Notes: generated from the letters alone by a model not told the origin. Counted from the first letter of the stretch, positions 1 through 12,952 are shown. The stretch: 64,000 bases of DNA from Rusavskia elegans (GCA_011316305.1 SAUG01000023.1:27869-91868); one strand, 5' to 3'. Numbers and translations: made by a program.

Positions 1-2604
1 GCGGAATAAAGAGATATATCTTCAGATAACGATCGGAGTTCTGTATTGAGATGTACAACAGTAGCATCCAAAGGCGCTATGGGATTATGGGTTGTTAATG
101 GGAGCAGTGTCGGTGTATCAAAATGGTAATATGGTCGTCTGATCCTGATATGGATCGGCGATATATGGATATGCATCTCAATCGAATGTCATTTATTTCG
201 AGCCACAGCTCCAACACCTTCTGCCCAGCAGCAATACAGCAACGCTCCACCGACTCCAAATCCTTTCGTCTCTATGACCTTTTATTCACTTCCTCCATTC
301 CCAATTCCGCAAAAGGCAAGTCATCTCCATCCTCAACACTCCAAAATCCTCCTCGTTGCGCCATTCGCCAGGTCCACCCCATCATCGTCTACAGCTTCTA
401 CAACCTCTGTCTCCATACACATCATCAGCACCCACACAGCAAATAAATTCCCACCTCAACTCCCCAAACCATCCCCCCACGGTAACATCACCCCCTTATT
501 CCCCTCCTTCCCAACGCCAACGACAGAGCAGCAGATGATTCGCAGGTAATCAGCTTAGCCCTCTGCCTATCCCATCTCCCCATTAAATTCTCAATTTATT
601 AGTGGTCCGCGGAATCATTGGTTGCGCTGCGGTAAATATTTTGGGTACGGCGCTGCGAAAGGATCCAGAGATGGGAGAGTTGGTTTTGTAGGTTTGGAGG
701 GTTGGGATTCAAGGGTTCCGGGCGGCGAGCGTGGTTGAGCGAGGTGGATTTCCAGGGGGAAGGGGGTGGGTTGGGATGCGTGGTTGAAGGGGGATGGGGT
801 GCGGGATGGAGGATGTTGAGGGATGTTGTCCAGGGGGTTCGTGCCGAGACTTGATTTTTTCTTCCAGTTGCGATGTCTGATCCGGTAGGCTTGTCTGTTC
901 TAGGATAACAGGGGAGTGAGATCTCATATCATGATGGCCATGAATGATGAAATATCGATATATAGTCTCCGCCGTGGACCAGGACTCGCACGATGGTTAT
1001 AGGAAGAAGAGTCTTGCTCGGAACAGCAACTCATTCGCTCTTGCAACAAGCGAGTTGGAGTTGTTTGGGTGACGACGTGAGTATTCAGAACTTTAGGAGA
1101 TAGAGATTGCTGAAGGCTACCAAGTCGAGTGATGTGTCACTAGCGAGAATCTGATGTTGATGTTCATTTACCAGTACACGATCACGAAATAATGCCCCTC
1201 CCTCTTTGGGGTCTGCAATAGACTAGACTGGATATCCTACCCAACCAACCTTTAAGAAGAGGTTCTTCGACTACGTAATGTCATTCCATACAGTACGCGC
1301 CCAAAACCGCCCAACCTTTATGACCAAATATCGACTCCCGAGGTGTGTCTGTGTATGAATGCGATCCGTCAATGGTTGTTGTGGTTGTTGTCGTTTGAAG
1401 CGTTGACAAGCTGGATTGCCATACGTACGTGACTGAGGTTTGGAATGGAATAATCGATACTTAGACGTCGGTTTCATGCAAGAATCTGAATTCATATGAA
1501 CCAGCAGAGGCATTGTCGATTTTTCCCCTGTTGTAAAGGCTTCGCTTGAACTCGGACGACGGAGTGACGCGATCTCGCAGGGCTCATTTTTCTAAGGGGG
1601 ATAGGTGGAATAGCCTCCTGCTTTTCCGTCTGGATGCATCGGTCTTCAGACGCCGGCGATCAATATTTGTCTCCGACGACAAGTCCCTGATGTTCGGCCA
1701 ATTTCCATCGTATTCTCCTGGTTACTGCGGCTACTATTAGGCAGATTGCATCTCTCGGTGCGGATTGCTCCGGATGATGCCTTGTCCAATGGTTCTCGAT
1801 GGTGTGACCTCATTACTGTTATTACTTGATCACTTGCCATGCTGCTTGTTGCGACTGCTGTTTTCTTCAAGATTTCAGCTGTGGACAATTGCGACTGGTC
1901 CCTAACGGAAGAAGTGTCTGTTGACTAAGGTTCTCCATCGTCCTCTGTTCGAAGCTCGAGTTGAGTCATCTGCATGGAGTTCGATTGCTCACAGCAAGCA
2001 GTATGTTCGCGAATTACACGCACTGCCTGTAGGCCAGCGATCGCTGTGGTATGGAGTCGATACTTCGGTTGCTCGTCCTTTACCTTATGTAGCGAGGTTT
2101 GATACAATCCAGTGAAGGCAATTCACAGGGTATATCTTTCGTTGCAAAGAAGCCGTAGGGTCTTACAATCAGTGGTTCGATATGGGGGGTGCTCCCTGTC
2201 AATTGCCAGAACAGCTGCTGCGCCAAGCGAATTTTCATTAGAGCATTGCCAATATCAAGGTGGCTCGGGTGGGTGGTGGTTGTTAGATGATGAAATCAGT
2301 GGATCCTGTTAATTTTGATCCCATTGCCAACGTTTAAGCGCCCGCCAAGGCTGACTAGTGCGGGCGGCTGCTGATACACGCTTGTACACGTCAGTACGAG
2401 ATTTCCCGTCGTAATCGACGTCTTATTCCCTCTTACGCGCATTGACATGAGTCCCGGATATCACACAATGCTACAGCTATTCCGCAGTAATGACACGAAA
2501 TTCGTCGAGATACCGTATGTGGTCCATGACACCCATGGTCATGAAACGACTGACCTGTAACAGGAGAACCAGAGAATCCCAATCATGCCTGCCAACCGTC
2601 GACC
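1..2604. other. No recognised gene (2.6 kb)
   Basis: Only short overlapping open frames (all below about 110 codons) are present and none resembles a family I know. A possible exon pair lies at about 274-700, where an open frame ends at a GT near 546 and a TTTATTAG acceptor lies near 601, followed by a short hydrophobic reading. The frames do not join cleanly, so I do not call it. No repeats or RNA genes were recognised. Confidence 0.5.
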
Positions 2605-4107
2605 ATGGTTCCACGCAGGAGCGCGCGCCTCCGACAGCTCGCAGGCCAAGCAGGATTGAAAAGGGAGACAAAAGAACCACGCCATCAGCTACCTTCTCCA
2701 TCGACAACAGTTCAGCAGGAGCGCCATCCAACAGTCAAGAGGAAATTGTCCCCTGAACCCGCTCTATTTGAAGAGACACCCTCGAAAAGGTTGTGCCAGG
2801 AACAAGCGACAACACATCCTCTAGGTTCAATTGCGCAGTGGGCTTCGACGGGTCACTGGTCAGCAACATCCTCAAATCGACATCGTAACAGGCCAGCGCC
2901 CGTCCTGGGGAAAGGTGTATTGGAAGCTCCGGGCGGCATAGCAATCGAGCCATTTCATTTGCTTGAAGAAGGAGGACCTATAATGAGTCAGCCTAGTTCC
3001 AGCGGACCCAGTTCTGGCAAGCGAAAGAGCTCGTCGGTACACCGTGTCGAACGCATCAAGAAGCTATCTCGCTATGGAATATCAATGGACCTCTCGGACG
3101 AGCTGGGAGAGTCAGCCAAACAGCGTTGCGAGCGCTTCCTCGAAGGAAGTCGAGTACCCAGCCACTTCCCCGGCTACTCGCCTGATCAGGTACCGGCCGT
3201 TCTACAGCGTGCGCAGAACCTGAATGAAGGGCGCCTCTACCGAGATATCACTCCATGGGTAGTACCCTCAGCCGAACACAGTTACCGGAATGGCGAAATC
3301 ACTCTTGACTATCTTGTCGACGAGGTCCAGGCAGAATGGATACGATGTGCTCCGATGGGGAGTACACGGCCCAAGCCTGATCTAACGATTGGACTGTCTC
3401 CAGACGACTTCGATGAGGAAGAGACAAGGAAGCTGGAAAGCTATTCATCACTCGATCGACCTTCTTTCGTCACCCCCAGTCTTTGCTATCCATTCCTCAT
3501 GGTCGAGGCCAAGACCGGCGAGGCGGGACTGAATAAAGCCGATCGACAGAATGCACACAGCGCCGGCATTGCGGTCAATGCTATACTCGAGCTCCAGAGA
3601 GCTGCTTTCGAAGCTATAGCGCCGGAACGGGTTCAAGAGCTCTTTCGCAAGCCTCTGGTATTCTCCGTGTCTCACAATGGCAGGCTGGCGACCTTGTACG
3701 CTCACTTTGCCGTGCCCAGCAAAACCGTTACTGGTGCCTATACGATCCAGCGTTCCGAGATCGATGTGATCAGTCTCTTCAAGCGCAATGGCGTGGACAG
3801 ATATAAGCCCTACAATTTCGCCCTCAACGTTTATCAAACCGTTGGTCAAGAGCACCGCAAAAGAATCAAGGACGCTCTGGCAGCGCTACCAGTACCAAGT
3901 GGAGTGTCCTCGGGCTTTACCCCGGAGACGGAGTCACGGCAAGATACATCGACGCAGGAAGGCGCGGTCTCCGAGATTTCGACTGAGCAGACCGCTAAGC
4001 TTGTTGAGGCGTTAACGGAGGCCCGGGCAAGAGCAGAACTAATGGAGCAACAGATGAAACAGCTGAAGGAACAATTAAGGTTAGAAAGAGATAGCCATAT
4101 CAAATGA
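2605..4107 (+). CDS. DUF7924-like PD-(D/E)XK nuclease-fold protein
   Basis: A single-exon 500-aa protein. Residues 1-150 are low-complexity, basic and Ser-rich with KRK-type clusters near 45 and 138, consistent with nuclear targeting. The conserved part spans about 155-430. It carries KPDLTIG (D259), then FLMVEAKTG (E301, K303) and RQN (Q315), the order and spacing of a PD-(D/E)XK nuclease active site. Fungal proteins with this signature form the DUF7924-type family, which is abundant in ascomycete accessory genomes; that assignment is from memory of the family. The tail (about 461-497) is a charged coiled coil. The start at 2605 is the first ATG in frame after an upstream region that is not open. 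Biochemical activity in this family is, to my knowledge, unproven, so nuclease function is inference from the catalytic pattern. Confidence 0.75.
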   Translation: MVPRRSARLRQLAGQAGLKRETKEPRHQLPSPSTTVQQERHPTVKRKLSPEPALFEETPSKRLCQEQATTHPLGSIAQWASTGHWSATSSNRHRNRPAPVLGKGVLEAPGGIAIEPFHLLEEGGPIMSQPSSSGPSSGKRKSSSVHRVERIKKLSRYGISMDLSDELGESAKQRCERFLEGSRVPSHFPGYSPDQVPAVLQRAQNLNEGRLYRDITPWVVPSAEHSYRNGEITLDYLVDEVQAEWIRCAPMGSTRPKPDLTIGLSPDDFDEEETRKLESYSSLDRPSFVTPSLCYPFLMVEAKTGEAGLNKADRQNAHSAGIAVNAILELQRAAFEAIAPERVQELFRKPLVFSVSHNGRLATLYAHFAVPSKTVTGAYTIQRSEIDVISLFKRNGVDRYKPYNFALNVYQTVGQEHRKRIKDALAALPVPSGVSSGFTPETESRQDTSTQEGAVSEISTEQTAKLVEALTEARARAELMEQQMKQLKEQLRLERDSHIK

Positions 4108-4451
4108 GCAAGCCGGGAATTCTTCAGGGCAGTGGCGACACAGCTTCGTGCGAAGGCCATGATCTACTACCACAAGCCCTGCCATGATGTATTTGGTTTT
4201 GAGTTGTACGAGTAATCGACGTAACGACAGCATGATCGCTCCTGGTTATGAGTTGTGTGGATATGTTGATATCAACCGTGTCATTTTTCCAGAGTGTTGA
4301 CTCAGTCACTTTCTGCTTTTCAGTGTAACATTATTTTGCGAATCAACCTTTAAGGCTTTCTCAAGTCAACACTTTCCGCATCTTACGAAAAGCAACTTGT
4401 ACCTCAAAAAGGTGACACAGCATAAATGCAATACCTCCACCCCACAACGAC
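4108..4451. other. Intergenic region between two plus-strand genes
   Basis: It holds the 3' end of the DUF7924-like gene and the presumed promoter of the next gene. No recognisable element was seen. Confidence 0.5.
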
Positions 4452-5120
4452 ATGGCACACCCAGAATCTCCGAGCGAAAATCTGGAACTTCAATCGCAAA
4501 TCTACAAGGTACTTGGAGTCTCCATCACAATCAGAGCGTACCAAATCCCCCACTCAACACTAATTTCCACCCCAGAAAATCATCAACGCCATACCCGTAG
4601 TGGAAAACCTCTACGCAGCACCCGCCAACCTCCAACGCTACAAGACACTGAACCGCTACCGCCTTCATCTCCGTCGCTTAAACGCCTTCCTCGAAGAACG
4701 AGCCCGTAAAGTACACAAGCTCTTCGAACACAGCCATGATGGATCGCGTAAATTTTACGGCCATATCGAAGTGGTGCTAAGAGAGCCGATCCGGATTCTG
4801 GACCCGTGGATCACTACGGTGTGGCTCTTGGATTATGAGAACACAGATGGAGTGCTTCTGGGCGCGGGGAATGTCTTGGGGGACATGAACACGGCGAAGA
4901 GGATAGCGAAGAGGGGTACTGTGAGGCTAATAAAGAAGATGTTCCCGGATGTTAAGAAGGTATGTGTGTTGTGTGTTGTGGGGGGGGGGGGCGGCGGGGG
5001 GGTGGTTTTGGAGTAGGGATATGGTTTGCTGATTGTTGTGTCCGGGTGTAGCGAACGATTAAGGCGGATATTGAGGCTTCGACTATTAGTTTGAATGGAG
5101 GGGCGGGTGATGGGAAGTAG
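4452..5120 (+). CDS. Conserved-looking hypothetical protein, three exons
   Basis: Exons 4452-4508, 4576-4959 and 5052-5120 join in phase 0 at GT-AG borders (acceptor CACCCCAG, donor GTATGTGT, acceptor GGTGTAG) and give a 169-aa protein. The splicing removes two frame breaks at once, which supports the model. The product is basic and probably helical in its middle (an Arg/Leu/Lys-rich stretch at about 38-65), with a WITTVWLLDYENTDG segment near 105. No signal peptide or membrane segment is seen. Intron 2 contains a long G-rich run (about 4980-5000). I do not recognise the family and assign no function. Confidence 0.6.
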
Positions 5121-5790
5121 AAGGACTGAAATATGAGAGATGAGATGGTGGATCTTTTGACCCACGGAAGCTGTGATTGTACGAGATGCGTCTGTCTAAT
5201 CCTCATTCGCGAATAGAAGGCGAGTGGTAGAGTCCTGTCCATTCAATCTTTCCCATTCCTCTCTACCACCCCGGTCAATAACAATGGTTTCATACTTGAT
5301 CAAACATCAGTCCACTTCTGGCGCTCTAGCAGATTCTTCATACCCAACAAGCGCCTCTAACAACATCGAAACGCAACACTAACTTTCAGCTCCTGCAGTA
5401 CATCACCGCAAGATTTTAAAAGTCGTTCGACGATCAATGTTGGGGAAGAGAAAGGCCTTCATCGTCTTCGCTTAGGCTATTGCGAGTTCCTCATGGACCT
5501 TCGAGAACGACTTGTCAGGGTGGATTGCCATAAGTCCTACGGAGAAACATCAAGAGCAAGAACATGTTATCTGCAGTAGTAGCCTTTACTATATTGAGTC
5601 TAAATTTGAGGATACAACCGTTACGACCTGATAGATCCGTGCATGGTAAAGTGCAGGCTAGGTCCTTTACCGGTCACTTATATGGGCTGAACTTAGCATT
5701 GATATCGTGATGGTGATTATTCATTCGGATAACTTTATTTCGTTCTCTTCACTGCATTCTACCATCGTGGAAATATATGCCGTAGTACAG
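5121..5790. other. Convergent intergenic region
   Basis: This lies between the ends of the three-exon gene (plus) and the MFS gene (minus). No open frame of interest and no repeat was seen. Confidence 0.5.
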
Positions 5791-7634
5791 TCAAGTCCGA
5801 CAGTCCAAGCTTGGGTCTTCTTTCCTAATAAGACCTGTCTTGGTTTCCACATGCTCTTTACTCAGCTCGCGCTTTTCCAAGAATATAGATGCAACAATTC
5901 CCAAAAACGCAACACAAGTGTACAGTATCCACATGTTTCTTAGACTTCCCGCAAAGGCTTCCTTGATCGCGAATTTCTGGGCAGCATCCGTAACGGTGCT
6001 GATATCCATGACATTTGCAGCAGCATCATCTCCTGCAAACTTATGCACGATCTCTGTCGACAAGCCTGCTGCGCTTAAGGTGGTGCCACTGTTTTGCATG
6101 CTGTTCTGAAAGATGACTCCTCCGACCACAACCGATATCGACATGGCCATATTCATGGTGAATCCATATGTTGCCGTTGCTGTGGCGGTGTCATCTTGAG
6201 CAACATGTGCCTGGATAGCGATAAGGGGCGGTTCAAACAGTAAGCCTGAGCCGATGCCGGCGACTATTTGCGAAGCAACAATCTCAACCAGCGAGGAGGT
6301 GACGTTTAAGTGGATAAAAAGTCCGAATCCAACTGTCATCAGAAGAGTACCAATCCACATAAGTTCGAGATAGCGGCCCGTCCGGTGGATCAGCAAACCT
6401 ACCATGATGCCCATCACCGTCTCGGACAGAATGAAAGGTAGGATCAAGACACCGGATCGAATGGGAGATGCTTCTCCGACAGATTGGAAGTAGAGTGGCA
6501 TGTAGTATTCACCAGCGATAAAGACCTGCAGCCCATTAACGGCATTCGAGCGAACAGTCACATCTCACTTACAAAGCCATGCACGGTATTCACCAGCAGA
6601 CTCATAACGCACGACCGGTCCTTCAGCAGACCCAGTGGAATCAACGGGTACCGAGCAAGTCGCTTCTCGCTAAAGACGAAAAGGATGGACATGGAGCACC
6701 CGAAGACGATCAGGCAGATTACCTTGGGCGAATCCCAAGGAAAGGTAGTTCCACCGAAATTGAGACCGAGTAGCAGCATCACAGTAAGCCCGATAATGGA
6801 GATGCTACCAAACCAGTCGATGGCCTTGACGCCGTCCACCAACCGCGTCTTTGGATTGTGAACGTCCAGGAATAAAAGGATCAAGACAAAGGCAAGAGCA
6901 GAGCAAGGCAGGTTGACCCAGAAGATCCAGCGCCAGGAAACCAACTGCGTGAGAGCTCCTCCAAGGATAGGGCCAATGCCTCCAGCAAGCGCCCAGATGA
7001 ATTCACAGAGACCGAGATATAGACTTCTCTGCCTATTCGACCATCAGTCCCAACACTCGCCGACTCAAACTTGTTGACCGACCTCATGCTGAAGATGTCC
7101 GAGACAACGATATTGACCAGCTGAACCAGACCACCACCCGCGGTGCCTTGGAAAGCACGACCAATAATCAGCATTTCAATGCTGCTGGCACGTGCACATA
7201 CGACAGAGCTCCCCGCGAACCAGGCCACAGCAGTTGTTAGAATGAGTTTGCGTCCCCAGATATCGGACAATTTGGCCCATAGTGGAGCACCTGCTGCAGA
7301 GGCAAGAATATAAGCACCTCCGATCCAGAGGTAGCCGGATGCGGCCTTGAGGTCTGCTGAAATGGTAGGGATGGCTGTGGCAACGATGGTGGTGTCGAGG
7401 GCTGAGATGAATAGAGAGAGCTGTTAAGAGATTAGATTTTGCCAGAGTTAACAGGTATTTGATAGCGTTACGTACGGATAGGGCGAGTAGGATCGCAGTG
7501 ATGCGTAGACGACTACGAGACCCATCTTCCGCTGACGGTTGGGCCAATGGCGTAGGCTGATGTTCGCAGCTATCTTCTTTGGCGAGTAGTACTACAGGTT
7601 TGTATGGTGTTACCATCTCAATTGTGTCGGCCAT
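5791..7634 (-). CDS. MFS drug:H+ antiporter-type transporter (DHA2-like)
   Basis: Four exons on the minus strand: 7634-7476, 7420-7079, 7028-6573 and 6525-5791, giving a 563-aa polytopic membrane protein. After a soluble N-terminus of about 45 residues come the MFS motifs LDTTIVATAIPTI (TM1) and LSDIWGRK (loop 2-3 signature), then GTAGGGLVQL, GGIGPILGGAL and a long series of hydrophobic segments. Length and motifs fit 14-TM fungal toxin/drug exporters of the plasma membrane. The donor of intron 2 was placed at 7078 because only that choice keeps frame into the conserved RSLYLGLCEF segment. It is divergently transcribed from the OSCA-like channel gene. It lies about 11 kb from the regulator of the isocyanide block, so a role in exporting that product is possible but unsupported. 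Confidence 0.88.
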
Positions 7635-8146
7635 GCTGTGATCTCAAAAGGAAAGACTCAAAGACGAGATCATTAGAAGGCATATAAAACAATTTCGAAC
7701 GGAGGCCGCCGATAGCCGGGGGGTTAACGTGGTGGAACATCCCGTCACCGAGATACATACGCAGGGGTCTTCAGGGCTAGGGCCAGGGCTAGGGCTATCG
7801 CACTGTGGCGGCTCTCGGGTCCACGTCACTAGCCGTTCCAAGCGGGAGATTGCTTGTTTTTAGCGGGCTTGGCAGCCGATGGATCATCCGCGATCGCAGA
7901 TCTTTCATTCGTCTCGTCGCCTTCACAACAACAACATCTCTAGGTTTTCGGTACTCCTACAACTCTCCACTACATCTCTAACTCTACAGCTCGGAGATCC
8001 CGCCTTCGACTACAGACCATGATCAGCGCCGCACTGCCATATGTCTGGACGTTGTGATGGGACCGCTTGCTGCATGCCCTTTCCATCAGTGGCAATCCCT
8101 GTCACCCACCTGACGGGACGCCTCTTGACAAGCAACGAGAGTCAAT
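7635..8146. promoter_or_regulatory. Divergent promoter region (MFS / channel)
   Basis: This 511-bp region lies between divergent start codons and must hold both promoters. It contains a GGGCTA-type repeat (listed separately) and CT-rich stretches before the channel start. No specific binding site was recognised. Confidence 0.5.
7773..7797. repeat. Short GGGCTA telomere-like repeat
   Basis: About four imperfect copies of GGGCTA (one with GGGCCA) lie in tandem. The unit differs by one base from the TTAGGG telomere hexamer of this genome. A second such block lies at 40636-40660. Confidence 0.7.
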
Positions 8147-11100
8147 ATGGAAACCAACCTTACATTAGATAACGGGAACTCCTCAAGCAATGACACATTC
8201 GACACCTGGTTCGGCGGTCCGCCCGCAGATGTTTCCGCTCAAGCCGGCATTCAGCTGAGAGCCTTCTTCCTCAATCTTGCTGTCAGCTTGAGTCTCTTCG
8301 CTTTTGCAATCCTAGCATTCTTCTTACTCAAGAGCGCCGCCATCGGACGCAGAATCTATCAACCCAAGACGTATCTTGTACAAGACAGGCTGCGCGTCGA
8401 CGTTGTGCCTGCCGACCCAATCAGATGGATCCGTCGGATTTTCAGCATCCGCGACGATGAGCTGAAGAAGAAGTGTGGACTGGATGGCTACTTCTTCATT
8501 CGATTCCTTCGGGCAATCCTTCTTATCTTTGTTCCATTGATGGTGGTTGTCGTGACGGTGCTGCTTCCTATCAACTACAACAAGGGCAAGGGCAACAACT
8601 TTCACAAAACTACTGATGGGAGTCGCTCGCAATGGAACGTGGCTGGACTGGATACTTTATCCTGGCAGAACGTAGATCCTGGCAGAACGGATCGATACTG
8701 GGCACATCTGGTTTGTGCCATCCTAGTCATATCTTGGTCACTCTACCGGATGTACCGTGAGAAAGTCCACTTCATCGACGTCAGGCAGCGCTTCCTTACA
8801 TCCCCAGAGCACAGACTCAAGGCTTCTGCAAAAACAATTCTGGTCACAAATATACCAAGCGAGTATCGAAGCAAAGAGGCTTTAGAAGCCCTCTACGACG
8901 TCTTTGTAGATAATGATGACAGAAGTAGGTTGGTTGTGTGGGTCAATCGGGATTACAAGTCCTTGAGGAACCTAGTGGCCAGACGCCGAAGCCTTCGTCA
9001 CGCGCTGGAGAAAGAAGAATTGCGAATCATGCGGCTGTGCAATAAGAAGTTTTGCAAAAACGGCAAGGTTTCGGGTGGCAGCCAGGTAGACGAGAAGAAT
9101 GTGCGCGACTCGGACGTATTCGATGATGAACATCCAGTGCGGCAGGAGCAGGTACAACAGAGACTGACTCGTATTTTCGAGCAAGATTGCTCCGAGGAGA
9201 CGCAGCTATGGCGCAACTATCTTAAGCCCTCCGCTGCCTCAAAACTGTCGCTCATCCGAGGCAAGGGCGACGACTGGAAGCCTGCTTCGTTCTTCAAGTT
9301 TTGGGTCTCTGGCGAATCGAGAAAGGCACCTAAGGTTGCCTGGCTGCGGACCGAAATTGCTCGTCTAACCATCCAGATCGACGCACTTCTCACGGATTTG
9401 GACAGCGATGCACTCTTTAAGAAGCAGAATTCAGCCTTTATACAGTTCGACAGGCAGATGGCAGCCCACATGGCCTGTAGTCTTGTTAGTCACAACAAGG
9501 CTGGCCGAATGTCTCCTCGGTTCCTGGAGGTCGCTCCACACGAAGTTATCTGGGGGAACATGGATGTGACTTCTCTTGGACGTTTCATCAGGACTTGTAT
9601 TGCCCTGGTATTGTTTGTCGCCATTCTGCTGCTATGGGGCATACCGACAACGATTCTTGGGTCTCTCTCGCAGCTTGCTAGTCTGAGTTACTCCGTCCAT
9701 TGGCTCGGTTGGCTCAGAAACTGGCCAAGCTGGATCCTAGGCTTGATTTCTGGTAAGTCAATTCGTGATCACAGTACCGAAACCGGTGTAACTTCATTGC
9801 CTTTGCCTCCATACCTGTAGCAAAGGTTGCTTTACTCGAATTGCGCAGTCTCCCCTGCGTTGTTGGAACCCTTTACTTTTCGGCATCAATGTGCTCTGAC
9901 AGTTCTTTTTCCAGTACTGTGTTAGCAGAAGCTGACACGCATCAGGTCCTCTCGTGTCTATCTTGCTAGCTCTGCTGATACAGCTCGTCGTACCTGCGTT
10001 AGCACGGAAGCTGGCAGTCCTAGTAGGCTCACCTACAAAGACGAAAAGAGAAGTCATCACCCAAAATTTCTACTTCACGTTCCTCTTCATTGAACTTGTG
10101 CTACTCACGGCGGTCTCTTCCAGCGTTGTCAAGATCGTGCCTCAAATCGTCGACAATCCCGTCAGCGTTCCGACTCTTCTGGCAACCAATATCCCATCAT
10201 CCGCCAATTACTTCTTCAACTACCTCATCGTTCAGTCATTGAGCTACAGCGGAAGTGTTCTATTTCAGTTTCTCCGCATTTTGTACATTACTACAATCTG
10301 GCCGTGGTTCACCCAAACACCGAGAGAGGAAGCGTGGCTACAGACTACCATTCCCCATCAGGTTCGTCCGGGATTCAGTCTGCCTTCTGCCATGCTGATT
10401 ATATGACAGATGTGGGGAAATGTCTACGCGCTTTTCACAAATTTCGCTGCCATCGGTAAGTACTCCAATCATTCGTCTCCACGTGTGCTCCATGATAGTG
10501 CCAATGAGCCCATCCAACTATCATTATTGACTTCTCATATCTCGGTGGCGAAGACTAATATGGCATTCCAGGCTTCATATTCAGTGTCGTATCTCCATTG
10601 ATACTGGTATTTGTTTCCGTCACATTCTCTCTCTTCTGGGTCGCGTACAGACACAATTACTACTTTGTCCAGCGAAACAAAATCGATACTCACGGCCTGC
10701 TGTTCAACAACGCCTTGTCGCAACTCTTCGCAGGTATCTACGTCATGGAAATTGCCCTCATTGGCCTGTTTCTCCTGGTCCGCGACTCGGACGAGAATGT
10801 GGCATGCAAGTCCCAGGCTACAATCATGATCGTTGTCTTGATCCTGACCGCTGCTTTTCACTTCGTAATGGAGCAACACCTGCGACCCCTCTACGAATTC
10901 TTACCAGTCACCATAGAAGACACCGCAGCTGATGCCGAACAGCGGCTTCTCTCCGTTATACGTGATGATGGCCGAGTCTCAAGGGATGAAGAAAGCGGCA
11001 ACGATGTCAACGACGATGATGTCAATTCAGAAACAGCGCTGGGCAATACGATGGATGGAGCCTTTGACGATAGTGCGCAGACGAAAAACATGTCCGCCAC

Positions 11101-11521
11101 CGCACGCAACGCGAGAAAAGCACTTTTAGGCTTGGGAAAAGATACCGCAGCCAGGATTAAAGATTTCCAAGTGCACCTACCGGCGCAACCAGATATTTCA
11201 AGACGACGAGAGATAGCCGATCAGCTATCAGCAGCTATCGCGGGCTACCCAGATGAGCTTACGGATTTGACTCCCGACGAGCGAGCTGCCCAGTTAAAAG
11301 CAGCGTTTCAGGATCCCGTCACGCGAGAATCAGCGCCTGTGATTTGGGTCCCTCAGGATAAGGCAGGCATCTCGGAAGATGTGCTCAAGCAGGCGGCGAA
11401 GTATGGACGTTTCTTGCAATACAGTAATGCGGGGGCATTTCTGGCGGATAACAATAAGGTGGAGGTTACACAGCCGGCGCCGGATACGAGGCCGGATTGG
11501 CTGCTTGATTGGGTCTTGTAG
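8147..11521 (+). CDS. OSCA/TMEM63 (CSC1-like) calcium-permeable stress-gated channel
   Basis: Four exons (8147-9752, 9946-10361, 10410-10455, 10572-11521) join in frame to a 1005-aa protein. N-terminal TM segments (about 34-58, 120-145 and 190-205) precede a long cytosolic part with an RRM-like beginning (TILVTNIPSEYRS near 230), as in the RSN1_TM / PHM7_cyt / RSN1_7TM / PHM7_ext architecture. The 7-TM core starts near 480. Exon 3 is only 46 nt but encodes the conserved WGNVYALFTNFAAIG piece, which validates the splice model. The C-terminus is acidic then amphipathic and ends in a WLLDWVL-type tail. Known family members are hyperosmolality- or tension-gated cation channels or lipid scramblases in the plasma membrane or endomembranes. 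This looks like a housekeeping-type gene at the inner edge of the accessory region. Confidence 0.92.
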
Positions 11522-12952
11522 GTTTTTCTCACTGTATGGAGTCATCGGATCTGGCAATAGGGAGGAAGGGTTGGATTTTATATATCCTGTAGGAGTATTC
11601 ATAATATCTGTATCGAGTTCCTATGCCAATACGGGCACACGTCTACCAACAACCTTTCCGATCGATCTTGTCACGCTTAGCTTTTGCCCCGAGACTATTG
11701 AACGGATTTCTTGATCGATTGAATGATCCAGGGGTCGCGGAGCACCATATGTACACGAAAGGGGCTGGTCTGCCTGGGGTCCACCGGAACGGGTCGCTTG
11801 CACCACGACGTGTTCGTCATTGCCTTACAACAGACTATATACAGTTATCTCAGCATGTTATGCTTTCGTACCCTCTCAAGTCCCAGGTGATAATTAGTTA
11901 AGCAAACACAATACACAGCATACCCCACCATTATCCCTAATGGCTGCTCCTCTACCTCAGCGGTAGGTAGATGCTGTAAGCGGAGGTTTTACACTCAGAA
12001 GCTGATGAAAGTACAATCCGCTCAACTCATTTCATCTTAACTTTCTCTTCTCTCGCCGCCCCCATGTCCGCTTTATTAATCCCGACCAGTGGCTCATCTC
12101 TTGTGCTATCCATCTTCCCGCTGTTCTATCGAATGATACTCATGATTAGCCTGTACCAGTTTGATGTCTGATCGGGGGGTTGTATAGCTGCGGGGGGGGG
12201 GGGGGATTGGGTTGCTGGGGGTAAGGATTGGGTTGAGTGTGATGTACAAATATAAGTGGATACTGCTATATGGACGATTGACTGCAGGGAGTGTGGTAGA
12301 CTAGCCGGAAACTTGAATGGTGTTTTTAAGGGGTGACTTACTTTAAGGGCGTTGACGAGGATGAGGATGAGAGTGGAGCTTGTGGGTTGGCATAGTTGGC
12401 GTAAGTAAGGATTGGGAACGGGATGTTGTTGATCTGTATACGGCCGCTGTGTGGAGATGGTAGAAGGAACTGGAAGGGTAGGGAGGGATTGAATTTGTTT
12501 TTTGGGTGGATAAAGCAAAATGAAAATTTAATACTAATCCTAAGTAAAGTTTTTGAAAGGAAAAATACCCTTTGTATTTATCTTATTTCATGTCAGGGAT
12601 CCAGAGAGTAATTACCCCCCTGCGATTTGACACAATATGTCAGCCTAACCTCGCTGCGAACAAGCACGTCAGTGATCAATGACAGCCTCCCCAGATACTA
12701 TACTTGTATTGAGTCCCCACACTCTTGACGGACGGGAGTCCAGAAGTCTTCCTGGGTTCCTGCAGGCATTAATGACAGCACGGATGACAGCATGGAATGA
12801 TGGGAAACCCAGGCGCGTTGTTATCAGCATGCTGGAACCTGCACAATGTCCTCATTCGAGACACGGATATGCGGGCAATGGAAAGCCATCGTCGCCCTTC
12901 CGATCCTCGCCCGCCAAGCTTAACACACATGGTATTGCAGCAGCCTTGCACA
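11522..12952. other. Intergenic, no gene recognised; G14 homopolymer
   Basis: There is no supportable coding region in 1.4 kb. A run of 14 G lies at 12192-12205. Open frames here are short and overlap on both strands. Confidence 0.5.
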
